Shown here piece after piece: positions 1-8,065 of a stretch of 64,000 nt of DNA. The notes under the pieces were generated by a model, which worked only from the letters and a program-made list of their open reading frames with translations, was not told the origin of the DNA and made no database searches. A program made the position numbers and the translations under genes. The stretch is from an uncultured Lachnospiraceae bacterium. Its GTDB lineage: Bacteria > Bacillota > Clostridia > Lachnospirales > Lachnospiraceae. How positions within the stretch are numbered: the stretch's first letter is position 1; each line of letters starts with the position of its first letter. The DNA is taken from positions 62,001-126,000 of the forward strand of contig CAMWFQ010000005.1 in the NCBI GenBank assembly GCA_947173495.1, read 5' to 3'.

Positions 1-24
1 AGTCAGGCAGCTTTTTGCAGTATA

Positions 25-80
25 CAGGCCTGTAAAGGGAAGTTTGCCGCAGAAGCAGCATGCGGGCCGCCCGTGGGCAT
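25..80 (-). repeat. Partial copy H of the nested-hairpin intergenic repeat
   Basis: Read on the minus strand this stretch contains GGCCCGCATGCTGC, a TTCT loop, GCGGCA, an A-rich linker with CTTCCC, and CAGGCCTG, matching the second compound hairpin of the repeat family seen at 19.0 kb and 48.5 kb. The first stem (CGAGTAGGG) is absent, so this is a truncated or decayed copy. It lies just upstream of the U32 peptidase-like gene. Confidence 0.6.
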
Positions 81-96
81 AAAAAAGGAACAGCAT

Positions 97-2331
97 ATGA
101 AAAAAGTGGAATTGCTGGCTCCGGCAGGAAATTATACAGCCCTGGAAGGAGCTATAAACGCTGGCGCGGATGCGATATATCTTGGAGGCGAACAATATGG
201 CGCCCGCGCCTATGCAGATAATTTTACACAGGATGAAATTTGTGCGGGGATCCGCATGGCGCATGTATTCGGAAGGAAGATTTATTTAACCGTTAACACC
301 CTGGTCAAGGAAGAAGAGCTCCGGAGACTTCCGGCTTTTCTGCAGCCTCTTTATGAGGCCGGGCTGGATGGGGTAATCCTCCAGGATCTGGGTGCCTTGC
401 GCTGTATCAGATCATATTTCCCGGGTCTGAAGCTTCATGCAAGTACTCAGATGACACTGACAGGAAAGGAAGGCGTGTCGTTTGTAAAAAAAGAAGGGAT
501 CTGCAGGATTGTCCCGGCCAGGGAGCTTTCGCTGGAAGAGCTGAAAGAGCTGAAAAAAGAAACGGGAGTGGAAGTCGAGGCATTTATTCACGGAGCTATG
601 TGCTATTGTTATTCGGGACAATGTCTGTTCAGCAGTATTCTTGGAGGACGAAGCGGCAACAGGGGAAGATGCGCGCAGCCCTGCCGTCTGCCTTATGAGG
701 CAGGAAAGGGAAGACAGCAGTACCTTTTGAGCATGCGGGATATGTGCACGATTCATTTGATTCCGGAGCTGATCGATGCGGGGATTGACTCCTTCAAAAT
801 TGAGGGAAGAATGAAAAATCCTGCCTATGGGGCGGGGGTAACCGCCGTTTATCGTAAATATATTGATCTTTATTATCAGGATAAAGATCATTATCAGGTT
901 GACAGACAGGATCTGAAAGTGCTTGAATCTTTATATATCAGAAGTGAGATCGGGGAGGGATATTATCATGATGCAAACGGAAAAAAGATGATAAGTCTTT
1001 CTTCTCCGGCTTATTCCCCTACAGAGGAAGCTCTGCTGTCTTCCATTCGGGAAAAATATATGGATAAAAAGCCCGGAATAGATGGAGTGGCCAGGCTCAC
1101 GCTTAAGGAAGAAGAGCCGGCGGAGCTTTTGCTGCAGAGCGGAGATACGACTGTCATATGCAGGGGAGACCAGGTACAAAAAGCTGTGAAACAACCACTG
1201 ACGCGGGAAAAAGTGAAAGAGCAGCTTCAAAAGACCGGAAACAGCCTGATCAAGATTCGCCGGTCAGAGATCCATATGACAGAGGGACTGTTTTTGCCGC
1301 TGAAGTCTGTAAATGAACTGCGGAGAGCCGCCGTTGCGGCTATGGAGGATGCCCTGATTTCCCGGAATGGGCTGCAGTATGAGAGCAGAAGGATTTTGGC
1401 GGATGGGACGGAGAAGATAGGGACGTTTTCCCCTGCTGCTGTAAAACGGGCACAGGAGGATGCGAAGAAGTCTCAAGGACGGCAGATTCATGTGTCTGTC
1501 CGGACGACGGAGCAGTTGGAGGCGGCGTTGGAGGCAAAGGTGAGCAGGATCTATCTGGATTACAGCTTTTTTGAGAGAGGGACGCCCGAATCCCTCAAAC
1601 ATTTTGGAGAAAGAGCTGTGAATCAGAACACAGCATTTTATATTGCCGCACCTTATATTGTAAGAAAAAAGGATTGGAATTATCTGGAGAAGATCGTAAA
1701 GCTTTTCAGGGAAGAAAAGATAAGCGGCGTCCTGGTACGGAATCTGGAGAGCTTTGGATTTCTGGAAAAAGAACTCCCTGCCCAAAAACTTGTGCTGGAT
1801 GCCAATTTGTATATCTGGAACAGTCAGGCGCTTATGTTTTGGGAGGGACGGGCGGGAGAGTTTTATCTTCCGCTGGAATGCAATGCCGGAGAATGGAGAG
1901 GAATTTTGGCGTCCTGCCACGGAAGTACAATGCAGGCCTCTGCAGTGATTTATGGCAGGCTTCCCATGATGATCACTGCAAACTGTCTGAAAAAAACTAT
2001 GGACAGGTGTGATGGAAAGCCGGAGGTTACACAGCTCAAAGACAGATACAAAAAACAATTTCCTGTTTATAATGACTGTTTATGCTGTTATAATATAATC
2101 TATAATAGTCTGCCTTTATCCCTTCACAGTTTTGCTGCCAAAGAAAGCAGTCAGGCTGTTAATTTCCGGATTGACCTTACGGTGGAAGATCAGAAAGAGG
2201 CCCTCAGAGTGATTCTGTATTTTAAGGAATTGTCGGGACGGTTTGTCCCGAAAGGAAGAGAAGAGGGAGAAAATGTCCCCTGTCCAATAAAAGAATACAC
2301 CACGGGACATTATAAAAGAGGAGTAGAATAG
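97..2331 (+). CDS. Peptidase U32 family protein (RlhA/TrhP-like RNA hydroxylation enzyme) with C-terminal DUF3656-type region
   Basis: A 744-residue cytosolic protein. The N-terminal half has the U32 signature: KVELLAPAGN at the start, EAFIHGAMCYCYSGQC near residue 170, and GGRSGNRGRCAQPCRLPY just after, with cysteines that could carry an iron-sulfur cluster. U32 proteins such as E. coli RlhA and TrhP hydroxylate 23S rRNA or tRNA using prephenate-derived chemistry; the assignment here is by family, not proven. The length and extra C-terminal region resemble RlhA/YdcP, which carries DUF3656. The ORF track begins at a GTG (73), but the ATG at 97 has AAAGGAA at good spacing and starts directly at the conserved motif. 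The stop abuts the ATG of the next gene, so the two are probably cotranscribed. Confidence 0.88.
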   Translation: MKKVELLAPAGNYTALEGAINAGADAIYLGGEQYGARAYADNFTQDEICAGIRMAHVFGRKIYLTVNTLVKEEELRRLPAFLQPLYEAGLDGVILQDLGALRCIRSYFPGLKLHASTQMTLTGKEGVSFVKKEGICRIVPARELSLEELKELKKETGVEVEAFIHGAMCYCYSGQCLFSSILGGRSGNRGRCAQPCRLPYEAGKGRQQYLLSMRDMCTIHLIPELIDAGIDSFKIEGRMKNPAYGAGVTAVYRKYIDLYYQDKDHYQVDRQDLKVLESLYIRSEIGEGYYHDANGKKMISLSSPAYSPTEEALLSSIREKYMDKKPGIDGVARLTLKEEEPAELLLQSGDTTVICRGDQVQKAVKQPLTREKVKEQLQKTGNSLIKIRRSEIHMTEGLFLPLKSVNELRRAAVAAMEDALISRNGLQYESRRILADGTEKIGTFSPAAVKRAQEDAKKSQGRQIHVSVRTTEQLEAALEAKVSRIYLDYSFFERGTPESLKHFGERAVNQNTAFYIAAPYIVRKKDWNYLEKIVKLFREEKISGVLVRNLESFGFLEKELPAQKLVLDANLYIWNSQALMFWEGRAGEFYLPLECNAGEWRGILASCHGSTMQASAVIYGRLPMMITANCLKKTMDRCDGKPEVTQLKDRYKKQFPVYNDCLCCYNIIYNSLPLSLHSFAAKESSQAVNFRIDLTVEDQKEALRVILYFKELSGRFVPKGREEGENVPCPIKEYTTGHYKRGVE

Positions 2332-3777
2332 ATGGAAATTTATATCAGCGAATTTTCCAAGTATGTTATTCCGCTGCTGATTACCTTATATACGCTTGAG
2401 TGCTTTGCTGTATTCAGACATGACGATGAAAAGAAACGAAACGGCATTTATACCAGACAATGTATTTTGTTGTTTGCCTTTCATTTGAGCTGTTTTATGG
2501 TGATTTGCTTTGAGACAGGAGATATGACCTATCTGTTTTTCTATGCGTTTCAGCAAATTGCCCTTTATGCATTCATGGTGCTGTATCGAATGCTTTATCC
2601 GGCATCCAACCGCCTTCTGGTGAATAATATCTGTATGCTTCTCAGTATCAGCTTTACCATACTGACGAGACTGGATCCGGCCAAGGCATTAAAGCAGTTC
2701 ATAATCAGCGCCGCCTCGCTGGCTGCGGCGCTGGCGATCCCGTTTTTTATCCATAAGTTTAAATTCTTAAAGAATTTAAGGTGGATTTATGCCCTTGTGG
2801 GAATCGGGGCGCTGGGAATTGTCATGATATTAGGACAGACAACTTACGGCAGCAAGCTTTCCTATTCAATAGCCGGCGTTACTTTTCAGCCTTCAGAGTT
2901 TGTAAAGATTTTGTTTGTTTTGTTTGTAGCCAGTGCCTTGTACCAGGCTGCGGGATTTTTTGAGGTATTCACTACGGCGGTAGTGGCGGCAGCCCATGTG
3001 GTAGCTCTGGTGATTTCCAGAGATCTGGGAAGTGCACTGATTTTTTTTGTGGTATATGTGCTGATGGTCTTTGTGGCCAGCAGAAATTTTCTGTACGTGC
3101 TGGCGGGCGCGGCGGGCGGTTCGGCTGCAGCGTTCGTGGCATACCGGGTGTTCACCCATGTACAGGTAAGAGTACAGGCATGGAAGGATCCCTGGAGTGT
3201 GATTGATGCAGAAGGATTTCAGATCACCCAGTCCCTGTTTGCAATTTCCAGCGGCGGATGGTTTGGCCTGGGCCTTTATAAGGGAACTCCGCGCTCTATT
3301 CCTTTTGTGGAGACAGACTTTGTGTTTTCGGCGATTGCAGAGGAGCTTGGTATTATCTTTGCGGTGGGACTGATTTTAATCTGCGTCAGCAGCTTTATGA
3401 TGTTTATGAAAATTGCGTCGGCTCTTGAAGACAGATTTTATCAGCTGACAGCTTTCGGACTGGGCGTTACCTATATTTTCCAGGTATTTCTCACCATTGG
3501 CGGGGGAACCAAATTTATTCCGCTTACAGGGGTCACCTTGCCGCTTGTAAGCTATGGAGGAAGTTCTATTCTTACTACACTGGTGATGTTTGCCGTAACA
3601 GAGGGGCTTTTTATCATTCGTCAGGAGGAAGAGGAGCTGCTCAGAAAGGCGGAAAGGAAAAAGCGGAAAAGGAAAGTGAAGACAGGGCGGCCGGCAGAAG
3701 GTGAAAATTTTTCTGCAGTAAGGCAGCGAAAATACATGGAAGACTTGGTGGGAGATGAAGTTGAAGACCAGGAATAA
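2332..3777 (+). CDS. FtsW/RodA/SpoVE-family SEDS glycosyltransferase
   Basis: A 481-residue polytopic membrane protein with about ten or more hydrophobic segments. SEDS hallmarks are FQPSEFVK (about residue 187) and the late LPLVSYGGSS motif (about residue 405). SEDS proteins polymerise lipid II into glycan strands and work with a class B penicillin-binding protein; the next gene is such a PBP and overlaps this one by 23 bp, giving a cognate SEDS-PBP pair. An N-terminal extension of roughly 145 residues with several membrane segments precedes the SEDS core, as in some Clostridial and actinobacterial homologs, and the C-terminus is a basic cytosolic tail. A second SEDS gene (rodA) lies at 53.3 kb, so this one may act in division or sporulation; which one cannot be told from sequence. 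Confidence 0.88.
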   Translation: MEIYISEFSKYVIPLLITLYTLECFAVFRHDDEKKRNGIYTRQCILLFAFHLSCFMVICFETGDMTYLFFYAFQQIALYAFMVLYRMLYPASNRLLVNNICMLLSISFTILTRLDPAKALKQFIISAASLAAALAIPFFIHKFKFLKNLRWIYALVGIGALGIVMILGQTTYGSKLSYSIAGVTFQPSEFVKILFVLFVASALYQAAGFFEVFTTAVVAAAHVVALVISRDLGSALIFFVVYVLMVFVASRNFLYVLAGAAGGSAAAFVAYRVFTHVQVRVQAWKDPWSVIDAEGFQITQSLFAISSGGWFGLGLYKGTPRSIPFVETDFVFSAIAEELGIIFAVGLILICVSSFMMFMKIASALEDRFYQLTAFGLGVTYIFQVFLTIGGGTKFIPLTGVTLPLVSYGGSSILTTLVMFAVTEGLFIIRQEEEELLRKAERKKRKRKVKTGRPAEGENFSAVRQRKYMEDLVGDEVEDQE

Positions 3778-5191
3778 GAAAAGAAATAAAGAGATTGCAG
3801 GGGTTATGTGGTTTTTTATCCTGCTGTTTTTCAGTCTGTCAGGATATATCACATATTATGCTGCTACACACAGGCAGGAGCTGATCAATAACAGCTATAA
3901 CGGCAGACAGCAGATGCTGATTGCGCAGAATACACGGGGGAAGATTTTATCCTCGGAAGGAGAGGTACTGGCTCAGACAGTGGAGGATGATCAGGGAAAG
4001 GAAATCAGGCAATACCCTTACCGGAATCTGTTTTCTCATGTGGTGGGATATGCCACCAACGGAAGGATGGGGGTGGAAGCGCAGGCGAATTATTACCTCA
4101 TAAACTCCAATGCTCCTCTTTCTCAGAAGGCGTCTCTGGACTTAAAAGAAGAAAAATATCCCGGAGATGATGTATATACTACGCTGAATGTAGCGCTTCA
4201 GCAGGTGGCTGACAGGGCGCTGGGGGTTTATCAGGGTGCAATACTGGTGACAGAGCCTTCAACAGGAAGGATTCTCGCCATGGTTTCAAAACCGGATTTT
4301 GATCCGGAACAGATTCCACAGATATGGGAGGAACTGATAGAAGATAAGGACAGCAGTATCCTGCTGAACAGGGTGACACAGGGGCTTTATCCGCCCGGGT
4401 CTACGTTTAAGATTATCACCTCTCTGGAATATATCAGGGAAAACCCTGATACTTATCAAAATTACAGCTACAATTGCAGCGGGGCTCTTACCAGAGGAAC
4501 GGACAGGATTCAGTGTTATCATGGAACCGTGCATGGCAGTGTGGGGTTTGAGAGATCCTTTGCCAAATCCTGTAATACTTCTTATGCAAACATTGGGCTT
4601 TCGCTGGATAAAAAAGCCTTTTCGGATACGCTTGATGAGCTCCTGTTCAATCAGAAGCTTCCGGTGGAGTTTAACTCCGGTATCAGCCGGATTGATGTGA
4701 ATGAAGAGATGACAGATCAGGATATGATGCAGGTTTCCATTGGCCAGGGAACCACCTCTATTACGCCTCTTTTGCTGAATATGATCACCTGTGCGATTGC
4801 CAATGATGGGAAACTGATGAAGCCCTATGTGGTGGAGGAGATAAAGAACAGCGCAGGAAGCAGTATTAAGACTTTTGCGCCGTCTGCTTATGGAGAACTG
4901 ATGAAGCAGCAGGAGGCGCAGATTTTGAAAGATCTGATGAAAGATGTGGTAGAGGAGGGAACCGCTTCCAGACTAAAAGGGCTTTCTTATACGGCGGCAG
5001 GAAAAACAGGATCCGCGGAATATGGTACCATAAAAGGAGAGAGTCATGCCTGGTTTACAGGATTTGCCCCGGCGGAAGAGCCTCAGGTCTGTGTGACCAT
5101 TATCATTGAAGGAGCCGGTGCGGGAGGAGATTATGCAGTTCCCATTGCCAAGCGGATTTTTGATGCATATTTTGAGGAAGGTACGCCATGA
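3755..5191 (+). CDS. Class B penicillin-binding protein (transpeptidase), PbpA-like
   Basis: A 478-residue protein with one N-terminal membrane anchor (about residues 17-36) and an extracytoplasmic transpeptidase domain. All three active-site motifs are visible: GSTFK with the nucleophile serine near residue 216, the SCN triad near 270, and GKTGS near 413. It would cross-link peptidoglycan together with the SEDS protein encoded immediately upstream, whose 3' end it overlaps in a different frame. The short length and small N-terminal module resemble the PbpA partner of RodA/FtsW in actinobacteria and Clostridia rather than classical PBP2. The ATG at 3755 is preceded closely by GGGAG; an internal ATG at 3806 would delete part of the anchor and is less likely. 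Confidence 0.88.
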   Translation: MKLKTRNKKRNKEIAGVMWFFILLFFSLSGYITYYAATHRQELINNSYNGRQQMLIAQNTRGKILSSEGEVLAQTVEDDQGKEIRQYPYRNLFSHVVGYATNGRMGVEAQANYYLINSNAPLSQKASLDLKEEKYPGDDVYTTLNVALQQVADRALGVYQGAILVTEPSTGRILAMVSKPDFDPEQIPQIWEELIEDKDSSILLNRVTQGLYPPGSTFKIITSLEYIRENPDTYQNYSYNCSGALTRGTDRIQCYHGTVHGSVGFERSFAKSCNTSYANIGLSLDKKAFSDTLDELLFNQKLPVEFNSGISRIDVNEEMTDQDMMQVSIGQGTTSITPLLLNMITCAIANDGKLMKPYVVEEIKNSAGSSIKTFAPSAYGELMKQQEAQILKDLMKDVVEEGTASRLKGLSYTAAGKTGSAEYGTIKGESHAWFTGFAPAEEPQVCVTIIIEGAGAGGDYAVPIAKRIFDAYFEEGTP

Positions 5192-5248
5192 GAGTAAGAG
5201 CTGGCCTGAGGGCAAAAAGGCTGATGCGGTGATGAAAAGAGGCAGGAA

Positions 5249-5563
5249 ATGAAATTTTATAAATATCTTTATATTGGCGATACTGTCACCAATCCGAAAA
5301 AGATAAAACGTAAGCTGAAGCTTCATGCAGGGGTAAATGTCTATGTGATCACGATGGCTTCGGGAAGGGATCAGCTCGAATTGTTTCACAGCGCTTATCT
5401 GAAGCAGCGATATTACCGATACCATCCTCCTGTTATTGTGGGAATCGCGTCGGATTATGGAGAGGCTGTAGGGATGATCACAATGATGACGCAGGAATGT
5501 GTAAATGCTACGGGAAGCGGTAATCTGAAGGAATATCTGAAGCAGAAAGCAGACCGGACATAA
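5249..5563 (+). CDS. Hypothetical protein, 104 aa
   Basis: A small, basic, soluble protein that I cannot assign to a family. It is preceded by AGAGGCAGGAA, a reasonable ribosome-binding site, 58 bp after the PBP gene and on the same strand, and base composition matches its neighbours, so it is probably real. It has no signal peptide or membrane segment and no cysteine-rich motif. Its position between a cell-wall SEDS/PBP pair and the DUF2953-gerW pair suggests it belongs to the same transcript, but this says little about function. Confidence 0.6.
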   Translation: MKFYKYLYIGDTVTNPKKIKRKLKLHAGVNVYVITMASGRDQLELFHSAYLKQRYYRYHPPVIVGIASDYGEAVGMITMMTQECVNATGSGNLKEYLKQKADRT

Positions 5564-5609
5564 AGTGCAAAAGGCGCGGAAGCGTTAGATGATACTTCGG
5601 GAGGGAAGT

Positions 5610-6566
5610 ATGATTTCAACTTTGCTGACAATTTTGAAAATTTTAGCCATGATAATCCTGGTTCTGCTGGGAACGGCAGTCGTTTTCCTGATCCTGGTTC
5701 TGGCGGTTCCGGTCAGATACAGAATCTCAGTTCATCGGAGGACAGAGGAAGAAGCACCGGTTGTGGCGGATGCCAGGGTCACCTGGCTTCTGCATATTTT
5801 GAATGCCGCCTTTTTCTATCCGGAAACCCGTTTCAGAGTCAGGATCCTCTGCTTTACGTTGTTCCGCGCCCCTTCGGCCTCAAAGCCTGACACAGAAAAT
5901 AAAAAGAAGAAGCCTGCAGACGCAGCCTGCGGGAAGGGAGACGCAGAGGAAAAACCGGAGGAAAAGCAGGAAGTCCCGGAAAGCCGGAAAAAGACGCAGA
6001 ATATCCAAAAGTCAGAGACTGGGACAGAAACTGAAACAGAAACAGATACCGTATCCGATATGCAGAATGTGCGGACAGAGGAGAAGGAAGAGAAGGAGGA
6101 AAAGAGAAGCATTTTAGACTTTTTTAAGAAACTCTTTTCCGTTTTGAAAAATATTAAGTACACAATCGCACAGATATGTGATAAGATAAAACATATTGTA
6201 AATAATATCCAATATTATATAAAAGTTATAAAGAGCGATACGTTCCGGAGGGGATGGACAGTATGCTTTGGAGAGATACAGATACTGCTGAAAAAGCTTC
6301 TGCCCGGAAAGATTACAGGTCAGCTGCGAATCGGCACAGGAGATCCGGCCGGTACAGGCCAGGTGATGGCTGTCTATGGTATTTTATATCCGTTGCTTGG
6401 AAATCATATAGATATCAACCCGGATTTCGATCAGCAGGTCATAGAGGGAGAGCTCTTTATCAAGGGAAAAATAACAGTATTCCGGATATTAAAGACGGCA
6501 GGCGTGATTTATTTTAACAGGGATCTGCGCCGTCTGATCAAATTATTGAAAAGGGAGGCAATTTAA
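5610..6566 (+). CDS. DUF2953 domain-containing membrane protein (YtfI-like)
   Basis: A 318-residue protein with a strong N-terminal membrane segment (about residues 4-30), a long charged low-complexity middle rich in E, K and T (about residues 100-165), and a C-terminal DUF2953-like region (FRRGWTVCFGEIQILLKKLLPGKITGQLRIGTGDPAGTGQV style). DUF2953 proteins are encoded next to GerW/YtfJ in Bacillus and Clostridia, as here with a two-base gap, and are linked to sporulation by context only; no biochemical role is known to me. The ORF track starts at 5589, but GGGAGGGAAGT sits directly before the ATG at 5610, which also begins at the membrane segment. Confidence 0.78.
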   Translation: MISTLLTILKILAMIILVLLGTAVVFLILVLAVPVRYRISVHRRTEEEAPVVADARVTWLLHILNAAFFYPETRFRVRILCFTLFRAPSASKPDTENKKKKPADAACGKGDAEEKPEEKQEVPESRKKTQNIQKSETGTETETETDTVSDMQNVRTEEKEEKEEKRSILDFFKKLFSVLKNIKYTIAQICDKIKHIVNNIQYYIKVIKSDTFRRGWTVCFGEIQILLKKLLPGKITGQLRIGTGDPAGTGQVMAVYGILYPLLGNHIDINPDFDQQVIEGELFIKGKITVFRILKTAGVIYFNRDLRRLIKLLKREAI

Positions 6567-6568
6567 AA

Positions 6569-6970
6569 ATGGCAGAGAATAATTTTACAGGAGTAATCGA
6601 GTCTTTGATGAAAGGAATGAACACCGTTTTATCCACTAAGACGGTGGTGGGAGAGGCTACGAAGATAGAAGACACCATTATACTGCCTCTTGTGGATGTT
6701 ACCTTTGGCGTGGGTGCAGGAGCTACCGCCGGGGATAAGAAGAACGGCGGCGGCGGCGGATTTTCCGGAAAGCTCACTCCCAGTGCGGTTTTGGTGATCC
6801 AGAATGGCAGCACCAAACTGGTGAACATTAAAAATCAGGATACCGTAACCAAGGTGCTGGATATGATTCCTGATATCGTTGATAAATTCACGGCTCCCAA
6901 AGAAGAAATGATGGATGATGAAAAGGCGGTGGATATTGCTTTCCCGGAAGAAAATGAGGACGTGCAATAA
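6569..6970 (+). CDS. gerW: GerW family sporulation protein (YtfJ)
   Basis: A 133-residue protein starting NNFTGVIESLMKGMNTVLSTKTVVGE and carrying the family pattern IILPLVDVTFGVGAGA followed by a glycine-rich GGGGGFSGK segment and PSAVLVI. YtfJ/GerW of Bacillus is a spore protein needed for normal germination, and the family is found in endospore formers. AAGGGAGG precedes the ATG. The two-base gap from the DUF2953 gene reproduces the ytfI-ytfJ pairing. This is one of two good markers in the window that the organism forms endospores (the other is ylbJ). Confidence 0.92.
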   Translation: MAENNFTGVIESLMKGMNTVLSTKTVVGEATKIEDTIILPLVDVTFGVGAGATAGDKKNGGGGGFSGKLTPSAVLVIQNGSTKLVNIKNQDTVTKVLDMIPDIVDKFTAPKEEMMDDEKAVDIAFPEENEDVQ

Positions 6971-7023
6971 CAGAGGCAGAACTGCATAAGATAAAGTAAG
7001 AAAAAGCATAGGCGGCATAAAGC

Positions 7024-7161
7024 ATGAAAAAACTGATCGGATTTATTGCATTTTGGATTGCAGTTGGAATGCTGCTTATGCTTTTTCTTGCCCATCATTA
7101 TCTGATCGCGCTGATAATCATCGCGCTTTTATTGCTGATCGGATATAACTGCTATCTGTAA
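7024..7161 (+). CDS. Small hydrophobic membrane protein, 45 aa
   Basis: Too short for the ORF track. The frame reads MKKLIGFIAFWIAVGML..., a charged start followed by two hydrophobic stretches (about residues 5-23 and 27-40) separated by a short HHY turn, ending in YNCYL. AGGCGG lies 9 bases before the ATG. It sits 53 bp after gerW on the same strand, so it could be the last gene of that transcript. A hairpin-like two-pass membrane miniprotein is plausible, but I recognise no family and cannot exclude a chance ORF. Confidence 0.5.
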   Translation: MKKLIGFIAFWIAVGMLLMLFLAHHYLIALIIIALLLLIGYNCYL

Positions 7162-7180
7162 GAATAGTAAATAGATGAAT

Positions 7181-7270
7181 CGAGTAGGGAAGAGCTATCT
7201 TCCCCTACTCGTGCGCGGGGCGCACGTTGCGTCAGCAACAATTTCCTCTGTGCGCCCCTGCGCATAAAAG
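7181..7270 (+). repeat. Full copy A of the nested-hairpin intergenic repeat
   Basis: First stem CGAGTAGGGAAG/CTTCCCCTACTCG with a short loop, then a second compound stem GGGGCGCAC/GTGCGCCCC enclosing the inner hairpin GTTGC-GTCA-GCAAC, ending in TGCGCATAAAAG. It is followed immediately by an intrinsic terminator. Near-identical to copy B1 at 9767. Confidence 0.9.
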
Positions 7271-7299
7271 AACCGGCCCATAAAAAGGCCGGCTTTTAT
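7268..7299. terminator. Bidirectional intrinsic terminator between the gerW cluster and rpmB
   Basis: CCGGCC and GGCCGG arms with an A-rich loop, extended by G-U and A-U pairs, followed by CTTTTAT on the plus strand and TTCTTTT on the minus strand. It separates the convergent gerW-side transcript and rpmB. Confidence 0.75.
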
Positions 7300-7321
7300 G
7301 AATGCTCTCAAACTATACCTG

Positions 7322-7507
7322 TTACGCTCTCTCAACTCTCCCGGATTTCAAACAATTCGTGCAAACGTGCATTCTCTTGGAAGCTCCGTTTATTTTACAT
7401 TTTACTCTCTTAATGTTTGAATGCCAAATTCTGTTAGATCTTCTATGAGAATGGCTTACGTTGTTTCCGAAATGAGCACCTTTACCGCAAATATCACATT
7501 TAGCCAT
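7322..7507 (-). CDS. rpmB: Large ribosomal subunit protein bL28
   Basis: A 61-residue ribosomal protein beginning MAKCDICGKGAHFGNNVSHSHRRSNR, a diagnostic bL28 N-terminus. Two CxxC pairs (CDIC and CTNC) show the zinc-binding form of L28. The ORF track adds 12 upstream residues; the reverse strand has GGGAGGTGTA ahead of two consecutive ATGs, and the second one gives the canonical MAKC start. It is transcribed alone, between a promoter at 7553-7581 and a terminator at 7268-7299. Confidence 0.95.
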   Translation of the reverse strand: MAKCDICGKGAHFGNNVSHSHRRSNRIWHSNIKRVKCKINGASKRMHVCTNCLKSGRVERA

Positions 7508-7552
7508 CATTACACCTCCCAACGATTCAAAATATTCATACACAACAGTTGT

Positions 7553-7581
7553 ATAATATCAGAAATCCGGACAGATTACAA
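7553..7581 (-). promoter_or_regulatory. SigmaA-type promoter of rpmB
   Basis: On the minus strand TTGTAA and TATTAT are separated by exactly 17 bases, about 45 bases before the rpmB start. A short palindrome (ACAAC-A-GTTGT) lies just downstream of the -10 and might be an operator, but this is weak. Confidence 0.65.
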
Positions 7582-7637
7582 GCTTAAATTTAATAATTTT
7601 GCAGGAAATTCATGTTTCTTTTTTTTTGATTTACGGT

Positions 7638-7643
7638 TATAAT
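7638..7643 (+). promoter_or_regulatory. Possible -10 element upstream of the Asp23 gene
   Basis: A perfect TATAAT lies 36 bases before the Asp23-family start codon in the divergent rpmB-asp23 region. I do not see a convincing -35 at 16-18 bases, so only the -10 is proposed. Confidence 0.35.
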
Positions 7644-7678
7644 ATGATATATATGTTCAAAATATAAGGAGGCAGCCC

Positions 7679-8053
7679 ATGAAAAATTCTTCCAGGAAGG
7701 AAACTTCCATGAATACGCATATGGGGAACATCGCAATCTATAATGATGTGATCGCCCAGTACGCTGGCAGCGTTGCCATGGAGTGTTTTGGTGTAGTAGG
7801 AATGGCAGGCATTAACATGAAGGATGGTTTTGTCAAACTGCTTAAAAAAGAAAGCATGACCAGAGGCATTAATGTTTTCATTAAAAATAACAAGCTGACA
7901 ATTAATTTTCATGTGATTGTTGCATACGGTGTGAGCATTCTCGCAGTCACCGACAATCTGATCAGCAATGTAAAGTACAAAGTAGAGGAATTCACAGGAA
8001 TCGAAGTTGAAAAAATAAACATCTTTGTTGAAGGTGTTAGAGTGATTGATTAA
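7679..8053 (+). CDS. Asp23/Gls24 family envelope stress protein (YloU-like)
   Basis: A 124-residue soluble protein with the Asp23/Gls24 pattern: GNIAIYNDVIAQYAGSVAMECFGVVGM near the N-terminus, then VIVAYGVSILAVTDNLISNVKYKVEEFTGIEVEKINIFVEGVRV at the C-terminus. Family members are abundant, membrane-associated or stress-related proteins of unclear mechanism. In Bacillus yloU lies just upstream of yloV, and the same pair occurs here with a 12-base gap, so cotranscription with fakA is likely. AAGGAGGCAGCCC precedes the ATG at 7679, favouring this start over internal methionines at residues 11 and 15. Confidence 0.9.
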   Translation: MKNSSRKETSMNTHMGNIAIYNDVIAQYAGSVAMECFGVVGMAGINMKDGFVKLLKKESMTRGINVFIKNNKLTINFHVIVAYGVSILAVTDNLISNVKYKVEEFTGIEVEKINIFVEGVRVID

Positions 8054-8065
8054 GGAGGACTTGCT

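Noticed and set aside
1264-2058. 264-codon minus-strand ORF
   Set aside because: Antisense to the U32 gene with no ribosome-binding site or family features.
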